Part shown: positions 12,123 through 32,400 of the stretch, in pieces
How positions within the stretch are numbered: position 1 is the first letter of the stretch
Layout: each line of letters opens with the position of its first letter
Assembly: GCF_021018895.1 (NCBI RefSeq)
Contig: NC_079375.1
Location: forward strand, 16,271,992-16,335,991
Direction: 5' to 3'
DNA length: 64,000 bases
DNA from: Seriola aureovittata
Taxonomy: Eukaryota; Chordata; Actinopteri; Carangiformes; Carangidae
Program-made: the position numbers and the translations under genes
Notes under the pieces: generated by a model
Seen by the model: the letters and a program-made list of their open reading frames with translations, nothing else
Told to the model about the DNA's origin: nothing
Databases searched by the model: none

Positions 12123-12859
12123 TCATCCAAACAGCTCCACCTCATACCACTCACTGTTGTCATCCTGAAGCGATAATGGTCAAAATGAATGGGAGGCTAC
12201 ACTGCACAAAATCCAACTCTAGATTACAAGTGTTAGTCAGCGCTACTCAGAGGCACAGAACAACACACCCAGTTAAACTACCGTACCACACAGAGCCATG
12301 GACCTACAGGGAGAGCGGGAAGAACCAGCCAAAACAACACTAAAACCTGCGCCACGTTCCAGGGAAATCTGTCTCTCACTCGCAATAACACTGGCAGAGA
12401 GAGAGAGAGATACACACACAGAAGGTAAGACAAACAGCAGCACAAGCACAAATCTATATAAAAAAAAAAAAAAGGGGCAACAGCTAACATCCACAAGACA
12501 ATTAGCTATGAGAAAGACAAAGACACACCAGGGACTCAGCAGAACCACTGTTAATTCATTATGACACTGGCTACTATGCGTCACTTGCTGGTAAGTTGAC
12601 ACTCACACAAATAAACTGAAACAAGTCCACATACTGGAGCTTGATACAGCATTTATGATAAGTGTTGTTTAGCAAAATATGAAAGAAATCAATTTCAGGC
12701 ATCTGGGCCTTTCTGAGTATCCCACGGCCGAGATTAAAACAAGACAAAGATCCTCTAAACTACATTCCAATACATGTCTCTATTTCTTTAATTATATTGA
12801 GTCATGCAACAGATGTTACATGGTCACACCACAGATACAAGCCACACCTTGTGTTGAAT

Positions 12860-12895
<36 letters not shown>

Positions 12896-13769
12896 ATGTG
12901 TGTCACAGCAACTCACCTCCTGTAACATGTCTGAGGCTTCGATGGAGCGATTCACAATCTGTTTGGAGGTTTCTTGTATCTCGCCCCCCATTAGAAACTC
13001 ATCCAGGATAAAATATGCCTTCTCAAAGTTAAAGATTATGTCCAGCTCACACACCTGAGAGGAGGTATGAAGGTGAATACATTGTTTTGTTTTTGTTTTT
13101 TTAAATATGACAGTTCACAGTGCAGAATTGACTTACATTTTTTAAGATTTATAAATGCTGTTTTAAATTTCTGCATTAGACTAGATAAAAAAATTAGATG
13201 AAACACATTGAAATACATTGCCAAAGTATTTGTCCAGCAGCTCCACATAGCGATGAATAACCTCCAGGGCTAGCAGCTCATTCTCCTGGCTCTCAACACC
13301 CAAGCAGAAATACAGGCTTGCATATCTGAGGAAAAAGTGGACAATGGACGACTATAAATTGGTATTGATGGAGATAAATGATAATATGCAGTGGGCGTAT
13401 ATACAGTAGGAGTAACTATTAGTGAAAATGACACTGGTGGTCTTGCTGCCTAAGAAAACACAGAAAGTAATTTGAACAGGTGAAACAAACATGTGGGGGC
13501 AGCACCCACCTCTTGTAAATAATCTTAAGGTCTTTCCAGTGGAGGAAGTTACAGGAGCGTGGTTGCCGTGCCAACACCATGGTGGTCATGTCCCTTATGA
13601 TCTTCTTCTTCTCCCGCTCTGACATGGGCGTGAACCACTTCTGTAGACGCAGCCTCCCTTGGCGACTGAAGAGCAGCAGGAAGCGCATCTAACAACACAC
13701 ACGCACCACAGGAGCAGAGGGGCAATCGTAATGCATGCATGGACATCCACACACAGACACACGCGCACA

Positions 13770-13833
<64 letters not shown>

Positions 13834-15166
13834 CATTCCATAGAACATTATTAACTCCCCTCCAACACACACACGTACAATTCAAGGGTCAAACGAGTGG
13901 CTTGCTGTTGTCATGGCTCATTAAATAGTAACTCCACTGACCAAACACTATTAACAAAGGGGGAAAAATAGGTTTGACAGGCAGAAATGTGAAGGTCAAC
14001 AAACTATTGAGGAAGAGGTAGTTTTAAGTTTCCTTTACAATTTTCAAAAGAGCTACAGAGTTGGGTTTCGGATGTTTAGAGAATGTGCTTCCTAGCATTG
14101 GAAGTAGATTTGGCTACATATCAAAATGGACATTAATTCCCCCCACCACTTCTACCCGAACCACAGTGCCACACTGTTTCCTTTAAGTCTTCCTTTCATT
14201 GTTCATATAAGAGAGGTTAAGAGGAGTGACTGAACTGTTTTTTCATGGCATTAAGGGTTTATGGACTATATAAATGAAATCGACTTGTCTTGAATATCTA
14301 TGCATATAATTGCAAATGCTGCATTACAAAAAGAATTATAAGGTCAGAAATCCTCTTCAGTAAAGTGTTCATTTATAAATTCATGTTTTGCAACAAAGGA
14401 CTGTTGAAACCAGGGATGTTCTTTTCCCCAAAAAAGAAATATGTAGATTATAATCCACAAGATATGATCCATTTGTTGTAATGCTGGGGCCAAAATAAAT
14501 GGCTTCTTAAGTGTTGATATTTTTTTTAAAAAAGGAAAAAAATAAAGTTGCCTAAAAACAGCTATATAGATAGCTATGAAAATATACACTGCTGTACACC
14601 ACAGATTGGTGGAGGTCTGATTCTGATTTGCTTCATTGAGAGCATGAATGTTTCGGGTGTACAGAAACTTCATCTCTGTCACAACAAAGCAATTACATCC
14701 GGTTTTCACTGCATGGAAACTGGACAAAAAAGAAAAAATACATATAGTACTATCAAAACAGGCCTACAACCAGTCCTTATACTGGTATTTCCAGGTGCAT
14801 ATGCCCTAAGTACGCAAGGTTAGGCAAATTAATATGGAAAGCATCAGACTACCAGTAGGGCTGGAAAGTGACGAAACCTGTTTTAGTGAGGGGACCGGTT
14901 AAGGAAACGCACACCTTACTTCCGACTGTCGCTAAAAGTAGGATAAACATAATAAAAACTCACAACAGAAATCAAATACAGCTGCTGTCGGGCGTCCTGA
15001 CAACAACAAACAGGCCCGAGAGTAAAATGAAGCGGTGTAGAGGTGTAGTTTCTAGCTTTAGCTACCTGTCAGCGACAACAGGTGTAACAGGTGAACAGGA
15101 CAGGTTGACGCTACCTCACAGCTACAGACATGCGTAGGAAAAATAACACCGCCAAACACTTACCAT
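12123..15166 (-). CDS. ap1s3: AP-1 complex subunit sigma-3
   Basis: Small (sigma) subunit of the AP-1 clathrin adaptor, which sorts cargo between the trans-Golgi network and endosomes. Coding exons on the minus strand: 15166-15164 (ATG alone), 13688-13510, 13325-13217, 13054-12917, 12164-12123. All have GT-AG borders and phases close to 156 residues (family about 154-160). The longin fold begins [17 protein letters not shown], and signatures [28 protein letters not shown] and [19 protein letters not shown] follow. GGEIQETSK favours sigma-3 over sigma-1/2. The one-codon first exon is a known trait of AP1S genes. The last exon encodes the tail [13 protein letters not shown], unlike the mammalian sigma-3 tail, which may reflect alternative last exons. 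(CA)n tracts lie in introns 1 and 4. It shares a promoter region with dhrs12. Confidence 0.93.
12862..12894. repeat. (GT)n microsatellite in ap1s3 intron 4
   Basis: About 16 GT units starting 23 bases beyond the exon 4 donor of ap1s3. On the transcribed strand this is a CA-rich intronic tract, a type known to act as an hnRNP L splicing element. Confidence 0.9.
13772..13830. repeat. (CA)n microsatellite in ap1s3 intron 1
   Basis: About 29 CA units, preceded by interrupted CA/CG units from 13749. In the ap1s3 transcript this reads as (GU)n and lies about 85 bases upstream of the exon 2 acceptor. Confidence 0.95.
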
Positions 15167-15668
15167 TTTTGACGGCGCGCCAAGAGGTATGAACGCTATC
15201 AAAAGAGTAAAAAAAAATAAGCACTTTAACCCTCACAAAGGGTCAACTAGTCCAGTTCAACACATATCTATCCGCCGTCCACTCCAGCCAGTGAGAAAGT
15301 TCGTTAACTCCGCCCCTCCCGGCCGCCCTTGAGGAGCGGTGCCTGCAGGACGCGTCACCAAACCTCACAACCATCTGGATTGGTTATTGTACATTTGCAT
15401 TACAAGGGACGCTCGCGACCAGCAGCTCATCCCAACCTTTAAAGATCCACCACGTGGTTTGTGCAAGGTAGTTTCAGTGAGTGAGCTGATAAAACTTTAA
15501 CTCATATCACTGGACTGATAGGACAACTGTTTTAAGTGTTATTCCCGTGCAGGATCGGTAGAGAGCAGTAAGTGTTCTCCCTCTCTTCATGTTCCTCTGT
15601 CACAGTGCTTGACAAGGACTAGCACGCTGGTGCACTTTATTCATTGGGATAGTTATTCACTTAATAAC
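15167..15668. promoter_or_regulatory. Shared head-to-head promoter of ap1s3 (-) and dhrs12 (+)
   Basis: Only 502 bases separate the two start codons, which point away from each other. The stretch is locally CpG-rich. It includes GGCGCGCC (about 15174-15182), a GC-box-like CCGCCCCTCCC (about 15311-15321) and an inverted CCAAT box (ATTGG, about 15379). No TATA box is evident, which fits a housekeeping bidirectional promoter. Both 5'UTRs must lie inside it. Confidence 0.65.
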
Positions 15669-16536
15669 ATGTCTGTGTACCGAAATGCCATCTGGTTTTT
15701 GAACGGAATCCACCACTACACAAGGTCAGTACTGAGTATTACTTTGGTAATTATCCGCAGATGCGCAGTCAAATAGAGAAATGCTGTCAGGGGGATGCTC
15801 TCTGAATTTCAGTTAGTGTACATACATATACTGTGTATTATCCTAGCTTGTTGACTGTCTAAATGTAGGATTAATTGTCTTCAATATGTATTCCATGCCA
15901 TTTATTTAAGCCCAAAGGGTGGTAAACAGAGTAATATCAAAGGTCTGGTCGCTGTATGGCACACATCACCACACAAACTGGCCTTTATGTACAATTACAA
16001 TAGTTCCATTGACAGCTGATGAGTATTGAGGATGACATTCATACCACCTGACTCTACTGGAGCTAAAATGTGGAGATTGTCAATCTTGTGACTTTGAAAA
16101 AAAAAAAAAAAATCTGTATTCCTCTCTTAACTTTGAGACACACATTGATAAATGTGTTTTCTGTGTGCCTTCAGGAAAGGTTATGAGGCAGCATCTAAAG
16201 AATTTGAGCCCCAAGACCTGGATGTGTCTGTTGTGGGAAGATCTTTTATGGTCACAGGAGCCAACAGTGGAATTGGCAGAGCAGCAGCCATGGCCATAGC
16301 CAAGAAAGGTACATCCTGGAGAGTTCTGATCTCTGTGATGCACTTTGTATTGATTCAAAAATAAAGCCTCAATCATGTTTTGTGTTCAGGTGGCACAGTC
16401 CACATGGTGTGTAGGAACAAAGACAAAGCAGAAGAGGCCAGGGTGGACATTGTGGATAAGTCTGGGAATACAGTGAGTGTTGTTTGTCCACATCATGCCT
16501 GACATTAAATAGACAATAAAGTGACAAATCCCATCC

Positions 16537-16574
<38 letters not shown>

Positions 16575-18559
16575 TCATATGGCTTTTCTAGGAGGTATAC
16601 ATCCATATTGTGGACATGTCAGAGACATGCAAGGTCTGGGAGTTTGCAGAGGCCTTCAAGAAGCAGTATCCATCCTTGAATGTGCTGGTAGGCATCACCA
16701 GTCTCTTGTAATCTTCATCACTCACTTCTCTCAATTAATGATGTTGATTTAGACTCAGCTGTTTGACTTAGTTTGACTTTGTCAGATAAATAATGCAGGG
16801 TGTATGGTGCACAAGAGAGAGGTAAACGCTGAGGGACTAGAGAAGAACTTTGCCACAAACACTATGGGTGAGACGTGATCCTGTTGATCAGAATCCCACA
16901 ATTCTATGCAGACATCGGTTTTGAATATGAAATCAAGGCTAAAGCTTTTCTCCATCTCTCTAGGGGTGTATATCCTTACCCAGACTCTCATACCACTTCT
17001 CCAGAAGAGCCGGGATGCAAGAGTGGTAGGAACACATGCACAAATCCACACAAACAAAGCGCTTTTCTGCATTATGTGGACAGCATAATGCCACGTTTGT
17101 CTGTTCTGTAGTGGCGGTTATCTAAGCACACTGAACCACTTTTCTCCCTGCCTGTTAGATCACTGTGTCCTCGGGAGGCATGCTGGTCCAGAAACTCAGA
17201 GTTAATGACCTGCAGTCAGAGAAGGGCTATTTTGATGGCGTCATGGTCTACGCCCAGAACAAGGTAGGGAGGAAGATGTAATCCAGATTAGGAGGCTAGC
17301 ATTTTAGAATTTTTAAAAATGATCAGCTGATCTCGAACTACATCTGTAATAATATTAGTGATACAGAATACATTTAAAGCCATTAAGAAGAAAGAGGTGA
17401 GACAGGGATACCCATGTGTTGTTTCTTTTCAGAGACAGCAGGTGGTGCTGACACAACAGTGGGCCAAAGCCAACCCTATCATTCACTTCTCTGTGATGCA
17501 TCCAGGCTGGGCAGATACACCAGGTACTGACTCATTATCTTATTACTGCTGTTTTTATTCGTTTTCCTTCGTTGCTGCAAAAATGTTTTTCAGTAAACAA
17601 AAAAAAAAAAGTTGTGCACAGCAGTCTGGCCTATCAACTCTGCTGATAGAGATGCTACAAAAATGTCTTGAGTACAAAATTAATTTAAAACAAAAATGTA
17701 GCTGAGATACTGGGGACTTTTTCTCTGCCATGTGGACAAGTAATTATTTGATTGGTTTTAAAAATAATAGAAATATATCAAAATTTGAACAAAAAAAAAC
17801 CCTTAATATCTAAATAATTTGCATGATCTATGTTTTTTCATATTTTGTAGTCATTTGATAACAGACATGATTAGATAAAAGTTTATTTTATTAGAAGCCC
17901 AAGTCATTTCCTAATTTTGTGATAAAATGCCAAAGTATTTTTCTTTTCTTTTGTTTACACCGTCAACTTTTGATTTGACCAATTTTATCTAGTGGAAAAT
18001 CAAAGCTCCTTTTTATGATTTACTTCACTGCAAAAACAGCAGTAGTTGAGTTTTTGTTAGTAATGTGAACAACACAACACTTACCCCAGCTGATTTTATT
18101 TCTTCCTGTTTCCAGCTGTTTCCACATCAATGCCTCAGTTCCACCAGATGATGGGGGAGAGACTGCGCAGTGTAGAGCAAGGAGCGGACACTGTTGTATG
18201 GTTGGCCTTGTCTAGAGCTGCTGCCAGAACACGCAGCGGGCAGTTCTTTCAAGGTGAGCAGCATGAAATCTGACAGACTCTTCATACACAACAAGAGACA
18301 TGGTCCTCTCTTTTTTTCCCAGTTCTCCTCTGTGAATTCTGCCGTCATCATGATCTGGTGTCACTTGCTCTGACAGATTGTTTTTGTTGCAGATCGTCAG
18401 CCTGTTCCCGCTCACCTGCCTCTGGCCTGGACTCATAGTTCTTCTCAAGAGATTCAGAGTTTCATGAGTCAGCTTGAGACTCTGGCCGAAGCTGTACAGT
18501 CACAACCTGATCCAGAGCTTAAAGAGCCCCTGAGCCCTTCCACACCTCAGTTTGTTTAA
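15669..18559 (+). CDS. dhrs12: Dehydrogenase/reductase SDR family member 12
   Basis: A short-chain NAD(P)(H)-dependent oxidoreductase. The physiological substrate is not well established for the family. Ten coding exons: 15669-15724, 16175-16308, 16390-16472, 16592-16687, 16786-16867, 16964-17025, 17159-17263, 17433-17523, 18116-18253, 18393-18559. All are GT-AG and phases close to 337 residues, a little longer than the mammalian protein (about 317). The Rossmann motif TGANSGIG is at 46-53, INNAG near 124-128, the catalytic serine in VSSGG (175-176) and YAQNK with Tyr202/Lys206, so the active site is intact. The N-terminal stretch before the Rossmann fold and HPGWADTP are typical of DHRS12. 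The C-terminal tail is polar and variable. Intron 3 holds a 28-base poly(A). It diverges from ap1s3 and converges on cul3. Confidence 0.95.
16542..16569. repeat. Poly(A) tract in dhrs12 intron 3
   Basis: 28 consecutive A residues, 22 bases upstream of the exon 4 start. It is not a retroposon tail that I can recognise, since no target duplication was seen. Confidence 0.9.
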
Positions 18560-18882
18560 ATTCTGATATCACTGATGTATCTGTTGTACCATGTCATTAA
18601 ATTATTAGTAACAGCAAGATCAAACACTGAAAAATGTGACACATTTGTCATATTTAGTCCTGTGACTCTTAATTCTGCCCATTCTTTTTAAAGACAGCTT
18701 TTAGGACAGTTCATAGCTCAGTGTCACCTGATTTGAACTGTGATGTCACCATGTGTTAACTGGTCTGTTTTTGAACTGGAAATGCCATAAACTATTGATT
18801 TAATAAGTAACTGATTTGATATTAAGTATATCAATAGTGGTTACTGAATACATGTAAAAACATGCCTGTCTGTTGCCTAGAC

Positions 18883-18888
18883 AATAAA
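18883..18888 (+). terminator. dhrs12: dhrs12 polyadenylation signal AATAAA
   Basis: A canonical signal 324 bases after the stop, followed by a GTTTGTTGG-type downstream element. An earlier ATTAAA variant at 18596-18601 is an alternative proximal site. Confidence 0.7.
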
Positions 18889-19373
18889 ACAGAGTTTGTT
18901 GGATTTTGATTTCTGACTTGTGGCTCACATGTGGAAAAATGTGCATTGCTTTCATCTCAGATGTCTCAGAGGTGTTTGTTGAAATTGTGAAACTGATGTC
19001 TATGCATCCCAGCTGCACAATCTCCTATATGGCACCTATGAAGTTGTTAGAAATTTGCATTTAATAATCAAAATGAACATTCAAAGCCCAGCCTGGTAAA
19101 GGCAATGTGAAAAATCACTGTCACTGACTCCAATGTCTGAATCCTGACAAAGAACTGGGGCTTGAAACATACATTCCTTGATGTAATAAGAAATAAATTT
19201 TGAGAAGAGCAAATCACAGTGCTGCGAGTCCCTTGGGAGGAAAAATGTACATACATTTTTTTCTGGACTCAGCACCTGGACAAAATAGATGTTTTTATAC
19301 TGATGTGTTTGAGACAAATGTAGAAGAGCAAAGCATTTCTGTGAGAAACTACAGAGCATCAATACTCATTATT

Positions 19374-19808
19374 TTTATTTTTGTTTTTTAACAATCCACA
19401 TTTGCTGTTTTTAATAATTTTATTATTTTTATACAGTATTGAAACAAAAAAATAATGTGGTGCATTCACATTTTTCCCAAGGGATTCTTTGCAAGTTTGA
19501 TCTCTACAAGGGTAAAACAGTGAAAAGCTTGAAGCTGGATCCATCCATGTTAAAACTCGCAGGGATTGGGAAGACTGGGCCTGATTTAAAAATCATCTAG
19601 GAGATCTAATGGATTTTTTTTTTCTGTGCCAACATTTTATTCCCCATTTATGTGTGTTTACTGTGTTTTTGTAAGGGATGATGAATCAGGTTCCCAGCAT
19701 TTGTCTTGAAAAGAAACTTCCAGTCCATGCGTGACAACAGTCCAAAGAAAACAAACAAATCCCATTCCCCCGTCCAGTCTCTTCCTCCTCTCATCCACAG
19801 GTTCTCCT
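19374..19808 (-). other. cul3: Probable cul3 3'UTR with several polyadenylation signals
   Basis: Minus-strand AATAAA signals (TTTATT on +) occur at 19636-19641, 19419-19424 and 19374-19379, all downstream of the cul3 stop. Which is used cannot be decided by eye. About 470 bases without coding potential separate the last of these from the dhrs12 signal, so the two genes are tail to tail. Confidence 0.55.
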
Positions 19809-28290
<8,482 letters not shown>

Positions 28291-28560
28291 GATTAGTTAG
28301 AACGACTTTCGTTTCTAAGTTGACTTAAAGACTACATGAAAGGCAGCTGCTAGTTTGCTTTCTATGCCAGGAAAGCGGCAGGGAAACTGAGTGACCTCCC
28401 CTTTGGGAATTAGGTCGGGCTGTGTGTCTGTTTTGTTGTTGTCACTTGCTCTCTTCCCAGTGGTTTTTGGCTAATGTTAGCCTAGATGCAGTGATGGCGG
28501 ACGGCTGTACTCCACTGCGCAACGCCGAAATCTCGCGAGGGTAAAGTCAGTGACAGGTGC
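28291..28560 (-). promoter_or_regulatory. cul3: cul3 promoter and 5'UTR region with TCTCGCGA element
   Basis: An 8-base palindrome TCTCGCGA (28531-28538) lies about 240 bases upstream of the cul3 ATG. This CGCG element is a known core-promoter motif of TATA-less housekeeping genes. The start site is probably between here and 28400. The promoter begins less than 200 bases past the polyadenylation signal of the upstream coiled-coil gene. Confidence 0.5.
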
Positions 28561-28721
28561 ACTCTACAGGTTGGTCATAACCGCTCACTCATATCACAAC
28601 GGTTACGTCGATGTGATATTAATATTTCGACAAAAAACGTCGTAGGTACTTAATTTAATAACGGTTACAGCGAGAAAATACCTGGTTAGACGTGAGAAAT
28701 ATTGACAAGAAAGAAAAAAAC

Positions 28722-28727
28722 TTTATT
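28722..28727 (-). terminator. Polyadenylation signal for the coiled-coil gene upstream of cul3
   Basis: TTTATT on + is AATAAA on the minus strand, 155 bases after the stop at 28882. Its position between the stop and the cul3 promoter supports a short complete transcription unit. Confidence 0.5.
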
Positions 28728-28881
28728 CGGTGTCAGACCACCACCATATCAAGCTAGCTATCTTTTTGAGAAAGCATACAACACGACTACCATTCAGTCA
28801 GATATATTCAAATAATGCTATATTCACTGTGCGATATGGTCAGTTTGAACATGCTAATTGTCTTCGTTGCTGTTTTCCAGT

Positions 28882-29404
28882 TCACCTCTCACTCTTCACA
28901 TTGCCCAACTGCAAACTCCGATGATTGACCAATGGCTGGAAGACTGGATATCTTCTCACTGTCATGACGACGCTCTCTGAATAAGGGAAAGAGAATTTGT
29001 TACAACAACAAGGTGAGTCCTGAAAAGATAAACATTTAAGAATTTTTATTCCAAAGAAAATAGTCGGCATGAATAACTCTAGTCTATCAGTCTATCAGAA
29101 TATTAAACCAAGAATCTACCTTAAAGTACAAGAAAGCCACTAAAACCTCAAGCCTCAAAATTAATTATCATATACAGTCTAATGAGCCTATTTCTGGATT
29201 AATTATCTATCATTTATAGTGCTGACAATAGTAGCCTATATAAATATAGCTACCTGTGTACTCTGCTGCAATGATGGGAACTGTTGCGTTCTTTCGGAGA
29301 TTAGCTCTCGTTCTCCTCCTCAGCCCCATGTTCTCCAGCTGCAGCTTTCTGATTTCCGACTGCATCGCTCTGATCACCTGGATAAGCCTCTTTTCGCTTT
29401 CCAT
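28882..29404 (-). CDS. Small coiled-coil protein, CCDC195-like
   Basis: A two-exon gene (29404-29254 and 28976-28882) of 81 residues. The start MESEKRLIQ has a good context (ACCATGG). Residues 1-32 form an amphipathic heptad helix (LIQVIRAMQSEIRKLQLENMGL). A basic RRRTRANLRK patch follows, and after the junction VVMTVRRYPVF. The donor is ACAG then GTAGCT, and the acceptor is TTTCCCTTATTCAG; phase 1 matches across it. From memory, human CCDC195, an uncharacterised protein gene near CUL3 on 2q36, also has an N-terminal ME..LI..IR.M..EI.KL..EN..LR helix and a later VRRY. The function is unknown. An acceptor at 29482-29483 suggests exon 1 may start at 29481 with another exon upstream. The final bases GAGAGGTGAAC could alternatively be a donor, which would make the protein longer. 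Confidence 0.5.
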
Positions 29405-32400
29405 GGTCCTGACTGCATACGTTTCCACCCTGTCTTCATCTTTCTCATGGACATCCAACTCACCACAGGGCCCCATCTGACCTGTACACACACAGTTGGT
29501 CACTAAGCATAGGTCCTTTTTAATTCAAAGTTGATTTCAAAGCTCAACATTGGGCCAACAAAGAAATAAGCAGCCAATCAAAAGAAGCTATCTAGTCTGT
29601 CAGACTATTGATAGTTGGGTCACATGATGGGGAGAGTGTTATTTTCTTCTTAGTGATCTGATGCCACCACTTTCCCTCCTCCTGTTAAATATTCATCTAC
29701 TCTGTCAACATAAAGCAACAATAGGAACTTGGGAGAGGCCTGCCTGTGGTGTAACAGTGTGTGCCAATGTGATAGGGTGAACTGCTTCTTGTTTAAACTC
29801 AGACTACTTCTCAGTGTGGTTAAAATACATGAAAATGGACTTAGAGGTTATTTACATTTATCAAACATCGTTTTTGTTTAGTACCTAAACTTTTACTTTC
29901 TTTTTTCTGCCCCCAAATGGTATACTGTGTGGCAATCATCTCTCTCCAAACAGCCAGCTCAGTTTCCACACTGATGGCCTAATTGTTAGGGCTCACACAG
30001 ACACCTGTGCATCATTGGTGCAGTATTTAGAGAAGAGAATGTGAGTCAGTGAGCGTCTGTTTGGTGCTGCTCTGCTGCTCTCTAGTGTAGCAGTCCCAGC
30101 ACCATGCTTAGAGAGTAGAAAGCAGAAAAGTATTATTTCACTGACCTCTTCTGGTCGAAACTGTCAAGTCTGTAGCACCTCAGACTACAGATAACAGTCA
30201 TATCAAGCTGCTTTAGGTTTCCTCATAAACATGTGTCATGGACACTGGTGGTGACTAGTTGACATCAAAAACATAAACACCATAAGAACATTAATAATTG
30301 ATACACTGAGGAAATGTCTAGATAAAGTGAGTACTGACCTTTGCAGACAAAGATGATAATATTAACAAGGAGGTCAGAGTGTTGAGCCAGATCTTCTTGA
30401 CAGAGGAATAGTTCCAGGCACAATTTGTAGAATCATTATTCTGAATATTGTAGGTTTGTAAATCACCCATTGATGCAGTTAAACGTATCACCAGTGGTTG
30501 TTTCTGATTGTGAATAGCAGTGTTTCACTTAGCCCATATAGAGGACCCCTACAACCACTGTAGGGTTGATAGGCATTCACAAGGAAATGCCTGTGTTGAT
30601 TATATTATTGTCCTTCCTGTAGACAGCCAATAAACCCTCTGCTGCATACAGTACCTTAATGGCAGCACATTATTTATGAAGCTACCTGTGCCTGCAGCAC
30701 TTGTCTACTCGTCTTAATCTTTGCCATGGTTCATAACAATGATACGTTATCGAAAATGACTTACAGAGTTGTGTTCATATCAGATATGCAAATTCTGTAC
30801 ATTTCCCTTCTTAGGTAACATCCTCTGATATTGACAATGAGTATATTAAATATATTTAATATTTGGTGATGTGTTTGTCACTGTGAACTTGGTCTAGAAC
30901 TTTACTTGGTCACAGTGCCAACAGAACTCTGTGACACACATTTGATCAGCTGAGTGTAGCATAATATCAAGTCGCCTGTTTGCTTGTGCCGTGTTTTGAC
31001 ACCACATTACATACTCTAAGTTCCTCCCATTCCACAGTGTGGTGTGTAAGCTGTTTGTCTGCTGATAACAACCTCTCAGCAACGGAGAGATAAACTCCAC
31101 ATGCTGCTGTAGAGACAGTTAACACGAGATACCAACTGCTAACATGACAGAAAAGCATTGTGACGGTGGAAAAGACTCTGCTGACTGAAAGATTTCTGTT
31201 TAAATTGATGTTAAATTAAATGTGATATCATTGCTACGTGATATCAAAGATGCCCAGCAGGTGGCGTGTGGTGTAGTATGAGTTTAACAAAATTAGACCT
31301 AATGTACTCAAGCTTCATTCCATGTGCAAGCACATGACATCCTCCAGCAGCAGGGTAAGCCAAAAGGACGACAGTATAAAGTGGTGCATTTGAAAGCAGC
31401 GGTAATTGATTTTTTAAAAGTGATTACAGAAGCAGAATTTAATACACTGCTTTTGATTTCTGCTCTTTTCATCGCTGCTACTTGCTTTGCAAACATGACA
31501 CCAAGGGTCAGGACAAATGCAGCTCCCTTCAAAATCCCGCACTCATCATTTTAGTCAAGTTGCTGTTGACCTGCCGCCAACACCACAAAACAGGACAAGT
31601 AATTTAATTTGCCACTGCTGCCGACCTTGAAACAGGGAATGTAGGCTACCAGAATCCCAATAGGGAGGCTTGAGGAAAACATCCTGGGAGCTGAGAGAGG
31701 GGTCAGGCTGTCCTGTCTGTAGCATCACACACAGTCTCCTCACCTTTAGAGGAATACTTTTGTCCTTCATGTTTGCATGCAGAGATTGAAGAGATTTATC
31801 TATTCTTGTTTTAGAGGTAGTAGGGTACTGTCTCTGAGAACTCATGCGATTATGTTGCCAATGATTCAATTTTAGGTGTAGGAACTGTTATAGGCAGAAG
31901 ATCCTGTGTATAACATCACAACTTTATGATTATAACAACGTAATGTAATTAACTCTTATAATCACTTTCAAGACAGTGGTTATAAAGGCCAAACTGTGCC
32001 CTGTGTCTGGCTCTTTTCATGGCATAACATCAAAAAGTCAATTAAATATTCAGTGCATCCCCAAAATGTTACCTTCTTCAAAGTAAAAAAGACTATGCAG
32101 TTATAGTCAGGAAGTAAACTTCATCATAGCAACAAATAACTGGCAGAAACATTCAGTAAAATTCCAATATTGACCTAATCCTATAGTCAAGATGTTCACC
32201 TATACCTAAGCTGCTTTATATGTCACAAAGAGTGATAAGATCGTGACTTACTGGATACATCGCACTGAAGTCTGGAAAGTGTCACCTCCCCACATGAGAG
32301 GTGCTAAATAAAACAAATAGCATAGGGGGGTAGGAGAAATGTAGGACACATCTGCTTTTATTATGTGATACATGTCAAGGATATCTTATGGTACCTCTAT

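Noticed and set aside
13549..13928. Cys/Val and Thr/His frames over the CA tract in ap1s3 intron 1
   Set aside because: Direct translations of a dinucleotide repeat.
31308..31869. Two adjacent minus-strand frames
   Set aside because: No domain, no promoter or polyadenylation signal placed sensibly, and ordinary AT-rich composition.
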